Below are positions 12,417 to 22,607 of a stretch of DNA of 64,000 nt, one piece after another (the stretch's first letter is position 1; each line of letters starts with the position of its first letter). The position numbers and the translations under genes were made by a program. Where the stretch lies: positions 11,129,117-11,193,116 of the forward strand of contig OZ025279.1 of the NCBI GenBank assembly GCA_964019165.1, given 5' to 3'. The notes below the pieces were generated by a model. That model had not been told where the DNA came from, did not search any database, and was given only the letters and a program-made list of their open reading frames with translations. This stretch comes from Mastigias papua. Lineage: Eukaryota > Cnidaria > Scyphozoa > Rhizostomeae > Mastigiidae.

Positions 12417-12510
12417 TTGTTCCAAAAGCTAACAAAATTTAGTACTGGCTTCCTGAGGCTTAATAAAGTTGATGAGTTGATAGTGATACACAATTTAAAT
12501 CCCATTTCTC
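12417..12510. repeat. Dispersed repeat family A, copy 1
   Basis: This is the most diverged member of a family of about 100 bp defined by a CTCAA-type start, GTTCAAAAAGTTAAGAAA, TTCAGT, a TTCTGAGACCTAAGAAAG-like block, then GTCATAT and a run to TTCAA. Other copies lie at 12877, 13530, 34326 and 60822. Confidence 0.45.
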
Positions 12511-12876
12511 ATGCAAGCGCATAATCTCTGTTCGATAATTTAAATAGATTTCGCAAGAAGTCCCGCGTTCATAGCACACACTCAGAGGTCTAAGGGTATC
12601 TTCCGAGTACATTATATCGTGTGTCCACTGCTATAATCCTTCTATTTCATTTTACTATGTTAAGGTACAAAATCTTAGCTTTAGAATAATCGCTTTCGTG
12701 CTCAAGCTGATGGAGAGAGAATGTGAAAAGGAATTTATTCATGAAATTGTGTAATTTGATTTGTGAAAGCCTATAATTTTAAATAGTTTCCCCATTGCTA
12801 ACAACTGTTTGGAAACCTTTCCCCTCTGCCAAATACACTTATATTTCTTAAAGAAAATGGCTTACGAGAAAGTAGT

Positions 12877-12985
12877 ACTCAATTGCTCAAAAAGTTAAGA
12901 AAGTTCAGTACTGGGTTTTTTGTGACGTAAGAAAGTTAATAAGTCATATACTTTTCATATTCCTTAATATTCAATGTGAAGAGTA
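12877..12985. repeat. Dispersed repeat family A, copy 2
   Basis: CTCAATTGCTCAAAAAGTTA, AAGTTCAGTACTGG, GACGTAAGAAAGTTAATAAG and TCATATAC appear in the same order as in the other copies. Confidence 0.65.
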
Positions 12986-13529
12986 TCAACTATGTTTACG
13001 AAATAAGTGAATCTGCTTTATGGAAGTGCCTACTTTAAAGAGAGAAGAACGTTTGAATAGGATAAAGTTCCGTTGCTTGACTTACTGTCCTTCTTGTAGA
13101 GGTATCCTCCTTATGGCCTGTCCATCTTGTAGAGATTCCACTGCAAGGTGTTTAAGAGATTGTCGGGAAAAGCGAACAATGATTTACATTTTTTGTTTTC
13201 ATAGCCCACCTACTGCGCGATGATGTATGCCATAATTAATAAGTTATGTTATTTCGTTTTTTGAGTTGGGAACAGTAGATAGGACGACAGTTAGAGCATG
13301 CGAACTAAGACATAGGATAGCTTTATCTAGTTCTCCCTGAAGGACAGCAAGTGAATTTCTGTACAAAGTGGTCCACCACGCCGGATTTAATTGCCATTGA
13401 GGATTTGGAAAAATCGTAACGGATTTGAAGTGCTAAAGAAAGCTCTTTAAGATCGTTCAGACAGGTGAGCACACACCATTGTTTGCATGCAAATGTCTTA
13501 TATCATATATCAGAGTAGTGCTCAATGTG

Positions 13530-13640
13530 CTCAACTGTTCAAAAAGTTAAGAAAGTTCAGTGCTAGATTTCTGAGACCTAAGAAAGTCAATACGTCATAT
13601 ACCTCTAAAGTGTCAATATTCAAGCAGGGCAATAGTCCCT
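13530..13640. repeat. Dispersed repeat family A, copy 3
   Basis: CTCAACTGTTCAAAAAGTTA, AAGTTCAGTGCTAG, GAGACCTAAGAAAGTCAATA and TCATATAC. It is the closest copy to 12877-12985 and lies 650 bp away from it. A further shared block, ACTGAAATCACGAAAAA, lies downstream here (about 13,960) and after the copy at 60822 (about 61,060). The full unit may therefore be about 500 bp. Confidence 0.65.
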
Positions 13641-14820
13641 TTACTTAATTTGTATTAATCTATTGTGGTAATCTATGTTATAGAGCAGGATTCACCAACT
13701 TTTCTGAAAATGAAATTGGCAATCTGTAACCACTGTTTCGACAAACTCTTTCGTGAAATGAGACAACACGGAAAGTATTTTAACAATATATGGGCCCTTT
13801 TCGCAAGCGCTGGCGCCCGATTTGGTGGTAGCCGAGGACGGAGGTTAGTGGCCTCTGTTGTAGATTGTCATGCTTAAGCATTGCCTGTCTACTAGTGTAA
13901 CATTGTAGTGTTACACAAACTCAGCTGCTTTTGCTACGAAAGTCTTGAAGACAGCGTCAGTACTGAAATCACGAAAAATCTAAAAAAGTATTAACATAAT
14001 ACTGTAACCAGGCTTGCAAAAATTTTGTATTGTATTTTACCATGAATAGAGGATCCCTTGAAAAACAGCACTTGCTGAGGGGTTACCCTCTTTAAACATT
14101 TAAAATGAAATGAAGATTTTAGTATTAGGCCAGTTTTCTTATACTAGAATGTGTTTTCGCCACTATCAGTTACGGATTCAAAAACATCATAAAGGAAATT
14201 CAACAGTGAAAATGAAACGATTTTCATCAACAAGCGTAATTCAATCGCAGCATCCACAACTAACTTTCCATAATATCTTGTCAATCTGCCAGAAATGCAA
14301 CTATGACTGTTTGACAATATTTACTATGGTTTGGCTTATGATCTGTTGATCTAAATTTGGCTTGTTCTTGAACAATTAAGGCGTCCCTAGTGCAAAATTG
14401 ATAAATGATTATTAGGGAGTCCCAGTAGTGACAAGCTTAACAAGAAGTGGAGTGTCACAAGTTTTAGATAGTAAGACTTCGACTAAAAATTCTTTTGAAT
14501 GACCCCCCCCCCCGTTATTATGTCTAACTATATAACAGGTGTAGTATTGAAGTCACTTTATGGAATTACGTAAATGCCTCATGTTCTATTACTGCAGCGT
14601 GTACCACTGCATGTGACTTGGGAATGGAAGCACGTGAATAAATCAATAAAATTCCTGAGTTATACCATATGAGAAAGTGAACAAATATGGTTATCGTACG
14701 AGTCGAGTTGATTAACTTGGTCACAGTTTAATGTATAAAAGGGATTAATCGAATGCAGAGGGGAGAATCGTTACAGAAGTTTCAGAACTATTTTACCTAA
14801 TAGAGGATGAAAAGGAAACA

Positions 14821-14982
14821 AGAAGTAACAACTGTTCATTAAGATTACCGAGAATTAACAAGGAATATGCACGAAAGTCATTCCTGTACATGGGTGCTGA
14901 AGTATACAATGAGCTACCATTAGGCCTACGAATAGAGGCTCACAAGGAATTTAATGAAAAACTTAAAAAGCATTTTAAGTGA
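14821..14982 (+). pseudogene. Non-LTR retrotransposon fragment, reverse transcriptase C-terminus
   Basis: A 53-codon reading ends at TGA 14980-14982. It has the typical end of a LINE reverse transcriptase ORF: a basic LPRINKEYARKSF segment, then a G-A-E-x-Y-N-x-L-P motif matching the 'W/Y-N-x-L-P' element near the C-terminus, then a Lys/Phe-rich end. Non-coding sequence and an ATT-rich tail follow up to 15,200, which fits a 5'-truncated insertion. The family cannot be named from so little. Confidence 0.7.
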
Positions 14983-15200
14983 CGTAATACTCATGGCGTG
15001 ACAATCATTATCTTCTCTCGATGTCGTTCTTGTAAGATTTTTTCAACGTTTTTAATATTTTTAATGTAATACATTTTCTCTTAACTTCATTTAGGGTATA
15101 GGACACAGGACACACAGTGACAACAGCAATATTGCAATTGTTGAAGTGTTTATCCTGTATAAATATTCGTTTTTATTATTATTTATTTATTATTATTATT
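14983..15200 (+). repeat. LINE 3' region with ATT-rich tail
   Basis: Non-coding sequence after the reverse transcriptase fragment ends in TTTTTATTATTATTTATTTA and further ATT units. The Kolobok-like transposon is inserted at the TTAA that ends this tail. Confidence 0.5.
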
Positions 15201-15202
15201 AA

Positions 15203-18023
15203 GGTAGCTCCTATACAACTTAGGGAAGTTTTTTGGTTGTTGTAATTGAACACAGTCTTGGGGTCAGTATGGAAGTGTCGTATGTAAGAAATTTTTCTGA
15301 CACCTTTTTGGTCACGTGATTTGCATAATTATGACGTCATTAGCATATTTAGGTCACATTTGACAGGAAACTTTGAAAAAAGATATAAAATCAAAGGGAC
15401 TTCATATGTCAACAATAATTCACATGAAGGTGGTCAAGATGATGATGAAGGGCAAGGACTAAAATTTTTGTGTAAAAATGAGCTTTCATATAGTTTTTGG
15501 CATCATTTACCAAAGAGAACATAAATTTCAGCCCTTGTACCCACAAGCCCAAGAATGCTATAAAGCCATCCTCTAATCTAGTTAAGGTTTTTTTAGTTCA
15601 TGCCCTTTGGCAAATAGAGGACAATATATGTGTAAAGTTTCAAAACCATATCTATAATAGTTTTTGAGAAATTCTTCCTCAAAATGAGGGAAAAGCCCTA
15701 AAAACACAATAGCCGGAAAATGACAAACATTTTCCTTTTACTTATGCCTCAAAATCCCCCAGGAATATAAGAATCACCCCCCTCTTGCTCTTTCTCCTTG
15801 TCTACAAATCCCTTTTTAAGACTTCTGAGACATTTTCTCCTCTTTTTCCCTTCATTTGACATCTTTCTTGCAATATTCCTGTTCCGCTGTTTTCTCTTTT
15901 TATCAGAGTCAAAGGCTGTAACAATCCCTGTCTTGAAACCAAAGTAGCTGAAAACATCTGTAAGTGCACATGGTCCCTCATTGTAACTCAAAATTGCTGA
16001 GTGTACTGCACATTCAAGGGTATCTTTTTCAACAAAAACTGATTTTGGGCACTTTTTCCATATTAGACTGTTGAGAGCTTCATTTGAATTCTGTGTTTTG
16101 CCATGGAGACATCTTGACAGCAACTCATCTTTGCTCAGATCTTCAAATATGGGTCTCAAAATTTTGTGTATCCAAATTGGCAGATTTATTGACTTTTTGT
16201 ATTTCTTTGTATCTAGCACCTTGTCTTTCTGATATTTGCACCAGGAGCTTGGGCTTCTTGGACAATACTGATGTCTTTTCTCATCATCACCAAAATCTGT
16301 ACAGTGCCAAAGAATAGCACCAACAGCTTTCTTCATTGCATATAAATTGCCTTGATTCTCCCTTATTGCCTGACCATAGAAGTTCTGAAGGCTATTTATG
16401 ACTTTATCTGTAAGTCTGCCTCTACCAGATAATGGGGTATGTGTACCTGTGTGTGACTTTCGTAGTTCACGAAGTCTTGTTCCAAGTCTTTTCTGGATAT
16501 GGCCAATGCATTCAAGCTTTGAGGGTAATATTCCATAATCTTTATATGGATTTGCCTCACAGATATCTCTAAATGAAGAGGTATCACCATCACCAATGTA
16601 ATTTTCATAAATTAGATTGTGCTTCTCAACAGAAGATGTGAAAATTGCCAATGCTCCTGAACTTTCCATTTTTCCAGAAGATTTTGCATGATTTTTCTTA
16701 CAAGTGTGTGTTTCCTTCCATTTATTGTATGACTGTGTTCCCTTTTTGGGGTCCCATTGCTGACAAAGTCTGCAATACTTTGACATAACATGCTTGTCAA
16801 TACAAAGATCACTACATATTCCTGTCACTACACCATTCAATGAATTATGCCCCCGTTTCTGCCATGTACCATCAATTGAGATGTCACATAATTTAATTGA
16901 TGGATTAGTAGGAAGCTTATTGTGATTTTCATTATGAACTTTATAAGCAGCTTTTTTCATTGAAGAAGTACATGCATTCTCGTAAGCAGGAATCAAGTCT
17001 TTTTTGATGTTTTCATATGCTGGCCAAGAGAGCCCATACATGTTCATCACTCTTAGAAAATCCCTAATGCCCTCATGCCCTTTCCCAATTTCTCTAAAGG
17101 CAATGACCATACGAATATTTGCTTCATAGAACGATCTGCCACCAGTTTCTTTCGGTTTTGAACTTTGGGAAGTGAACTGCTGGCATTCCCACTCACAATC
17201 ATTACAAAAAAGCTTCAATTGATGTGCTAGGCCCATTCTACTTTTTGTGACATCAACCAAAGATATGCCACCCCCACAATTAACACAGGTTCCAACACTA
17301 CTTATTATATCTCTAAGAATTGAAAAATTTATTAAAATAAAATAGTTATCGGGCTCAGATGTCGATGACTCGTCCACTCGTAATCTTTTCGGATTTGGTG
17401 GAGTTGAAAAAGTTTGTTGACTACACGAGTCTTGTTCAGCAGGCCTACCAAAGTCCGGTTCAATATCAACAACGCTAGCACACTCATTTGCAGCCCTTTT
17501 GTGTGTAAAGCGATTTCCATGAAATTTGCTCTTTTTCCTATATATTTTATTCTTTTTTCTACCCATTTTGCTACTTCAATTTCCTAATGACCTCCTAAAA
17601 GTATACAACGAATGTAGTCAACTCGATGTCTGTCAGTGAACGATAGAGCAAGGGTCTGTTCAGAGAGTTCAATGTTTCTAGTTTGTGTTCTTACAGGTCC
17701 CGTATGAGACCACAGGGTGCTATCAGAGGAGCCAAATAAGCAATTCAACATAAGGGTGTCCATAAAAGATTTACTGACACCTAAAGGGAGAGTTCTATGG
17801 GGGGCAATGAATACTTATGTTTGGAAATGGGGTTGCTAAGGAGTTGCTAAGGACAAAACAGCTACCAACTTTGAAACAATGAAATAAATTCCATACTTCA
17901 GGGCAAAAACCGCCTCTACAAATGACATAGACGTACTCTGCTATTGATATTCTACCAAAAAACACAAAAAAATTTTTTTCTAAAAATATCACAAAATTCA
18001 CTTTAGGTTGTATAGGAGCTACC
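15203..18023. mobile_element. Complete Kolobok-like DNA transposon, 2.8 kb
   Basis: The left end GGTAGCTCCTATACAAC and the right end GTTGTATAGGAGCTACC are perfect 17-bp terminal inverted repeats, extendable to about 20 bp with one mismatch (T or C, then TA). TTAA lies directly outside each end (15199-15202 and 18024-18027), giving a 4-bp target duplication. The only long ORF inside is a 605-aa transposase on the minus strand. TTAA duplications are the hallmark of Kolobok and also of piggyBac. The transposase is not piggyBac-like, so Kolobok is the better call. Confidence 0.85.
15749..17566 (-). CDS. Mutator-like/Kolobok-type transposase, intact
   Basis: A 605-codon ORF begins at an ATG (17564-17566) with a strongly basic start MGRKKNKIYRKK, probably nuclear localising. 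A C-x2-C ... C-x2-C zinc-binding pattern follows around residues 95-130 (CVNCGGG and CNDCEWEC). The catalytic region carries an acidic triad candidate: DGTW near residue 231 in the context SIDGTWQKRG, GDGD near 325, and the glutamate in HGKTQNSNEALN near 512. The HGKTQ-N-NEA signature is what I recognise from the Mutator-like transposase domain of uncharacterised metazoan proteins. Further cysteines lie between the first two (CRLCQQW, then THTCKKNH). The C-terminus is again basic. It would excise and insert the element whose ends flank it. It has no frameshift or stop, so it is recent or possibly still active. Confidence 0.85.
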   Translation of the reverse strand: MGRKKNKIYRKKSKFHGNRFTHKRAANECASVVDIEPDFGRPAEQDSCSQQTFSTPPNPKRLRVDESSTSEPDNYFILINFSILRDIISSVGTCVNCGGGISLVDVTKSRMGLAHQLKLFCNDCEWECQQFTSQSSKPKETGGRSFYEANIRMVIAFREIGKGHEGIRDFLRVMNMYGLSWPAYENIKKDLIPAYENACTSSMKKAAYKVHNENHNKLPTNPSIKLCDISIDGTWQKRGHNSLNGVVTGICSDLCIDKHVMSKYCRLCQQWDPKKGTQSYNKWKETHTCKKNHAKSSGKMESSGALAIFTSSVEKHNLIYENYIGDGDTSSFRDICEANPYKDYGILPSKLECIGHIQKRLGTRLRELRKSHTGTHTPLSGRGRLTDKVINSLQNFYGQAIRENQGNLYAMKKAVGAILWHCTDFGDDEKRHQYCPRSPSSWCKYQKDKVLDTKKYKKSINLPIWIHKILRPIFEDLSKDELLSRCLHGKTQNSNEALNSLIWKKCPKSVFVEKDTLECAVHSAILSYNEGPCALTDVFSYFGFKTGIVTAFDSDKKRKQRNRNIARKMSNEGKKRRKCLRSLKKGFVDKEKEQEGGDSYIPGGF

Positions 18024-18293
18024 TTAAGAGATAATAGAGATGATTAGAAAGTTTGATTGATTGAATGAAATGTAAAAATCTCACCAGTTTTGATTTTATT
18101 TCGAGTTGTCTGCTAATTAGAAAGGGGTACCATTAGCAATAGTGGTCCCAACATACTTCTTCAAGTATCCAAGAAGTCTCTCCTCTAAGATTTTGCGTTA
18201 GGTCCACCCTTGTAATATTTTAATTTTTGAATGATTAGATTATTCCCTGTTGTGTTATCATTTCTCGTAGATTTACTCATTGCTGCTAAAGTT

Positions 18294-21200
18294 ATGGGGC
18301 CCTCGGGTGCAATTATCTTTGCCTTTCTTGGCATCCTCTTGGCATCTGAATGCCATGCGTTGACATCGGACGAGAAAAACTCAATCAATTCAGGGTTGGA
18401 ATCTGGTGTTAAAGTTTTTGAGTCCATCGCCTCGTTTGGTGATCCGACAAAGTCAACTAAATTCAAGAAGCTTGGGAAGATGGTTAGCTTTCTTGGTGCT
18501 GCTGGAGGTTTTGTATCGTTCGTTCTAGCATTTTTGCCATCCCAAGATTCAGCAGAGCTGGCATACATGAAGAAGCAATTCACTCTGGTTAACACCAAGC
18601 TTGATAAAATAACATCGACATTGAATGATATACAAGGTCTAATCACCCTTGAAAATCAGAAATCTGTCTACCTGTCTTCAAGCCATCGTATATTGACTGG
18701 TTACAAGCAACTTCTGATCTTTGTCAAGGAAGTACAAGGAACTAGTTGCGGCAGCAAGTCGGCTTGCAAGCGAATCAGAGCTCGTATTGCCAGTAGGTTT
18801 TTGAAGTTCTTCAACGTAAAGCATCACCTTGAGAAAATATTTCGGGGTACCTACTCCCACACATCCGTATTTGGGGACCCACTTCTTTCGCTTGTGAGCA
18901 AAACATCTAAATGCAACTTTGCGAAGATTAACCGTTTCACCAATGGCATTCTAAAACTAGCACTTAAGGGGCAGCAAGTTGTTTTGGCCTACGAAAAGTT
19001 GATGGGAAGTAAACATAGTATAGCTCAGAGCATGTCTGATTGGCTGAAAAACATATACCGTCTTCGCTCCAAGTCATTTAGTGTCAAGAATATGTGTTTT
19101 AGAAACATAGGGCATCAAATCAAGAAGGATATAAGAAACAGCGATTACCAAATCAAATCACCTTCGAATGCTGCCGCAAACAGAGATGTTAAAACATTCT
19201 TGGAAAGCAAATACCCTTGGGTGAATGTGGTTGCATTTTCTTATGCTGCTTATGGAGGTGACGTACACTGTACAACAGATATCTATGGTGGGTTGTGGAG
19301 CATGCCAAAGAATAAGAACGCAAGAAAGAGAAATCTTATAGTCGGTATGACTGATAAGAAAGGAACTTATTTGAGACAAAAGTTTGATGTCCTAAATGCA
19401 CTGGATTCAATTGCCAAAAACGTCAACTTTTACCGCGAGAGAGGAGACTATTGCAAAATAAGAACAAAGATGAGGACAGAATTGAATAAAAAGAACGTAT
19501 GGAAGTATGTGGCAAGCATGAATATACGCAAAAATGAAGGTGGATTCAAGATACTTGCAGATAACGATTTGAAATATATTTCAGCACTCTACACTTTAAA
19601 GCGGCGGAGAGGAAGGAATAGAGGCTCAATTACGGCTCGCATTGTGATCGTCCTTAGATCAATGGAGCAAGCAGCTGGCAGAAGGTGCAAGTTAGTTTGC
19701 CAAAACGCTGGTCAATGTACAATTTATCCATATTCAAGCTCCCAGTATTGTCAATGCAAGCCATTTTACCAAGGTGACTTATGTCAGAAGCACTCGAAGG
19801 CTGAACTGGCAAAGGCTGTTGACTCAATGTTAGCGGTAACTTTGAAACTGCCGGTTCTAAGCGATGTATACTTTGACATAAAAGATTTGAGGCGATTTGT
19901 CGGCATTAGCTTTGTGAATATGCAGAAAGGTATAAGCAATCTTGAATCAAGTATGCAGCGAAAATTCAATCAGCTGTCGAAAACGATTCACAACAAACTG
20001 AAATGGGCATACTTCATTGTAATGTACAGAACTGCCATTCAGACCATTAATTATTATGCTCATAGATTTGAAAGTCTCCCCAAAGAATACAAGGACAAGA
20101 CAAAACTAGAGAAACGCGGCAAAAAGCTGGCAGTCTCTGTGCTTGATGACAATAAAGGTATCAGAAAGGCACTATTTCAACTCAATAATTTGCTTCTTGG
20201 AAAGGTAAATGACCCGTTGTTAAGTCACAAGCCAGTTCTTTTGGCATTCATGGAAACAAGATCGAAGGCTGGTGAGCCTTGTACATCTGCGTACAAGGCC
20301 AGAGTTGACAATTATTGGAGGCAGCTGCTGTTGCTGCAGCAAATTGGATATATGGTATGGGCACAAGCTCGTGAATTTGCAGGCAAGAAGAGCAGTTTTG
20401 TTAGCACAACTTACAAAAAGAACGTAAAGGAGCAGTTAAGTGCAATACAGAAAGGCACGTGCAAGTACAGTATAAAAAATTCGATTAACGTTCACTGCAA
20501 TGGGCATTATTTACATCCCGGAATGACCATTCAGAACAAGTGCAAGAGAAATTATTATGTGGATGGGTCTGTACAAACGTCATGTAAACGCAAGCGCTCT
20601 AGCTGCCAGGCATGTAATTGCTTTCCATTTGGCTCCAGATCACAGCAGTGCAGCAACTTTCACGCAACGTGCTCATGCAAACCAGGATTCTACGGGAAGA
20701 AATGCAACAATCGAGACTGTGTTTGGACTAACTGGTTACCATATGGATACTGTCTTAATTGTGGCTATGGCTCCAGAAAGATTCGTATGAGATTCATAAA
20801 AGTGGCGAAGTTAGGGCGGGGAAAAGTTTGCCGAGGTAGATCATATTCGTATGCAAGTTGCTTCAGAGGTTGTTGCAGAAACAAGTTTCATTGCTCCAAC
20901 AGGCGCAAGTGCCTACCTGGTCATTGGAAATGTGATTATGATAATGATTGTGGTGATAATCAGGACGAAAGAGGTTGCAATGAAAGGTGCTATACACGAT
21001 ACACGTGGTATAACAAACATGGCGGCGGCAGGGTTGTCTTCCTTGATCGACATCAGCCATATTGTTATCACAGAGAAGCTATGAAAATGTTCCACCTGCA
21101 GTCAAGTGGCCATAATGTGCGATACCAGTATACTTGCTGTAGAATGTCCAGGAATCTTTGTAGTAAAAAGCTAAAAAAGAATGGCTTCATATATGCATCT

Positions 21201-21548
21201 CACAATTCAGGTGCAAAACGTTTGGTTCACCAACGGGTATATTGTGGCGCAACTGGCTATATCTCAAGTTTTAGACTGCGAAGATCTTCAAATCACCGGT
21301 ACATCCGCTATGAGTATTACTGCTGCAATCTATACCGCAGTAAGCATAAACGGCGAACATCCTGCTACAATGGCTACACTGGGTGGAGTTCAGATGGACG
21401 TGGCAGAAGCTATTACTTAGACAGGCAGACAGTCAGATGCAGAAATAGATATTTTCTCAATACGTTCCAATTACAACATAAAAGAGGATCGTGGTGGAGG
21501 AGTGGCAGTTTCAGATACTACTATCGATGCTGCAGGGTCGTAGCGTAA
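18294..21548 (+). CDS. Secreted SE-cephalotoxin-like multidomain protein
   Basis: A 1084-aa reading from ATG 18294. An in-frame ATG at 18231 exists, but a good 3' splice site (pyrimidine-rich, TTTCTCGTAG, ending 18270) lies between them. ATG 18294 also gives a clean signal peptide (MGPSGAIIFAFLGILLASEC, cut near HA-LT). After it come a long helical region with a hydrophobic Gly/Ala/Val/Phe stretch near residues 65-85, an EGF-like domain (about 465-497, six cysteines), a second helical region, a sushi-like segment (723-771), a laminin-EGF-like segment (771-807), a thrombospondin-1-like module (808-858, WTNW), an LDL-receptor class A domain (860-895, ending DNDCGDNQDERGC) and three dermatopontin-like repeats (about 898-1084), each ending RY-x-Y-x-CC. 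This order matches SE-cephalotoxin, a cuttlefish salivary protein, and the cephalotoxin-like proteins of corals. Toxicity is not implied: homologues occur in non-venom tissues and in coral skeleton matrix. It is basic and Lys/Arg-rich. An upstream non-coding exon is likely. Confidence 0.8.
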   Translation: MGPSGAIIFAFLGILLASECHALTSDEKNSINSGLESGVKVFESIASFGDPTKSTKFKKLGKMVSFLGAAGGFVSFVLAFLPSQDSAELAYMKKQFTLVNTKLDKITSTLNDIQGLITLENQKSVYLSSSHRILTGYKQLLIFVKEVQGTSCGSKSACKRIRARIASRFLKFFNVKHHLEKIFRGTYSHTSVFGDPLLSLVSKTSKCNFAKINRFTNGILKLALKGQQVVLAYEKLMGSKHSIAQSMSDWLKNIYRLRSKSFSVKNMCFRNIGHQIKKDIRNSDYQIKSPSNAAANRDVKTFLESKYPWVNVVAFSYAAYGGDVHCTTDIYGGLWSMPKNKNARKRNLIVGMTDKKGTYLRQKFDVLNALDSIAKNVNFYRERGDYCKIRTKMRTELNKKNVWKYVASMNIRKNEGGFKILADNDLKYISALYTLKRRRGRNRGSITARIVIVLRSMEQAAGRRCKLVCQNAGQCTIYPYSSSQYCQCKPFYQGDLCQKHSKAELAKAVDSMLAVTLKLPVLSDVYFDIKDLRRFVGISFVNMQKGISNLESSMQRKFNQLSKTIHNKLKWAYFIVMYRTAIQTINYYAHRFESLPKEYKDKTKLEKRGKKLAVSVLDDNKGIRKALFQLNNLLLGKVNDPLLSHKPVLLAFMETRSKAGEPCTSAYKARVDNYWRQLLLLQQIGYMVWAQAREFAGKKSSFVSTTYKKNVKEQLSAIQKGTCKYSIKNSINVHCNGHYLHPGMTIQNKCKRNYYVDGSVQTSCKRKRSSCQACNCFPFGSRSQQCSNFHATCSCKPGFYGKKCNNRDCVWTNWLPYGYCLNCGYGSRKIRMRFIKVAKLGRGKVCRGRSYSYASCFRGCCRNKFHCSNRRKCLPGHWKCDYDNDCGDNQDERGCNERCYTRYTWYNKHGGGRVVFLDRHQPYCYHREAMKMFHLQSSGHNVRYQYTCCRMSRNLCSKKLKKNGFIYASHNSGAKRLVHQRVYCGATGYISSFRLRRSSNHRYIRYEYYCCNLYRSKHKRRTSCYNGYTGWSSDGRGRSYYLDRQTVRCRNRYFLNTFQLQHKRGSWWRSGSFRYYYRCCRVVA

Positions 21549-21678
21549 TTACCAAAGGATTGGTAACTGTTGATCATAGTTTCAGCTTATTTTTTACTCC
21601 TAATCATAGCTTGCTTTTATTGCTGTACTTTGTATACAGTTTTATCGTACTTTATAAGTTTTTCTCGATTTCTTTCCA

Positions 21679-22002
21679 AATACCTAGTATTTGCACACAG
21701 GTGATCTATAAATAGTCACATACTGTTATGAACTTCAGGTAGCAAATCATTCCCTTGCTCTTGTTCGGTCAGAAAGTATTACGTAAATCTTTGGCAGTGC
21801 AGGCTCTATGTAGGCCCACCCAGAACTTTCATGGGGAATCATATCATAGCTTTTGGGGTTCTTTCTCAGGTTTGGTGCTTGTGGGATAATCTGCCCTCTG
21901 TCCCCTATCGGCGGCCCTGGCTCTATACCTCTAAAGGCTATGAAATCAAGGACGCATTTACGTAATTTTGGTTATTTCATACGTTTGCTGCTCCCTGGAA
22001 TG
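21679..22002. repeat. Dispersed repeat block, copy A
   Basis: About 320 bp matching 23301-23641 in the same orientation. Shared landmarks are ACACAGGTGATCTATA, GTTATGAACTTC, AAATCTTTGGC, TATGTAGGCC, TTTCATGGGGAA, TCATAGCTTTTG, CGGCCCT, TGAAATCAAGG and TTTGCTGCT. Divergence is substantial. Confidence 0.75.
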
Positions 22003-22144
22003 TCAAACTATTTGCAAATCCCACTATATTTGAAAGAAAAGGTGTAACGAGATCCCAAAATTCTTTATTAGAAATAGTACCGTTTTTAGTTGCTTTTTTA
22101 AATTAACTTTTCATAGCCTTCTTTCTTATAGAAACACATTTATT

Positions 22145-22570
22145 TCATTGTTTTTTCAAATTACTTCTATTTTCTGCAGTAGGATTTTTATTTAATCTTT
22201 TTTTGAGTCTTGATCTTGTATAAAGAGCCTTTTGCAATTTCTGGTTCATAAATGGAGCAGTACTTCCTCTCCGAATTTTCGTTTTTAAAGGAGCATGTTT
22301 ATCAACAGGTTCTCGGAAAGCAGATGAAAGATTCCTTTGACACAACTCCACATCATTTGAATCTGCTTTAAAGTCAGTATTCCTTACATCATGAAGAAAC
22401 CTTCCAGGGTCAAATTTTTTGCAACTACGATATTTAATTACCTTTGATTTAAGACAGGGTATGTGTGCTTTCAGTAAAGTGGAGACAAGACCATGAAAGT
22501 CGCTCAACCTAGTCTCAAAAACAGTGGCATTTTGAAAACACTTAGGCTTATTCGTGAAAAAGACGTCCAT
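22145..22570 (-). pseudogene. Non-LTR retrotransposon fragment, linker before reverse transcriptase
   Basis: The reading starts LDVFFTNKP-like and contains SDFHGLVSTLLK, the end of the endonuclease domain where the conserved S-D-H lies. A Lys-rich linker follows with APFMNQKLQKALYTRSRLKK, the familiar P-F-M-x-L-x-x-A-x-x-x-R-x-x-L/K motif upstream of CR1/L2-type reverse transcriptases. The reverse transcriptase itself is missing at the 3' end, so the copy is broken on both sides. Confidence 0.7.
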
Positions 22571-22607
22571 TGATGAACTGTGACTTTCTGTGCAGTATGT
22601 CTTATTC

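Larger units (their letters stand above)
8876..14760. other. Intergenic DNA with dispersed repeats, no gene seen
   Basis: No ORF over about 115 codons and none with recognisable features. It contains the dispersed repeats listed separately (9414-9575, 12417-12510, 12877-12985, 13530-13640), C homopolymers near 10,196 and 14,502, and otherwise unremarkable AT-rich sequence. Confidence 0.5.

Noticed and set aside
18185..18646. 153-aa minus-strand ORF
   Set aside because: A shadow of the cephalotoxin-like coding sequence, with no features of its own.
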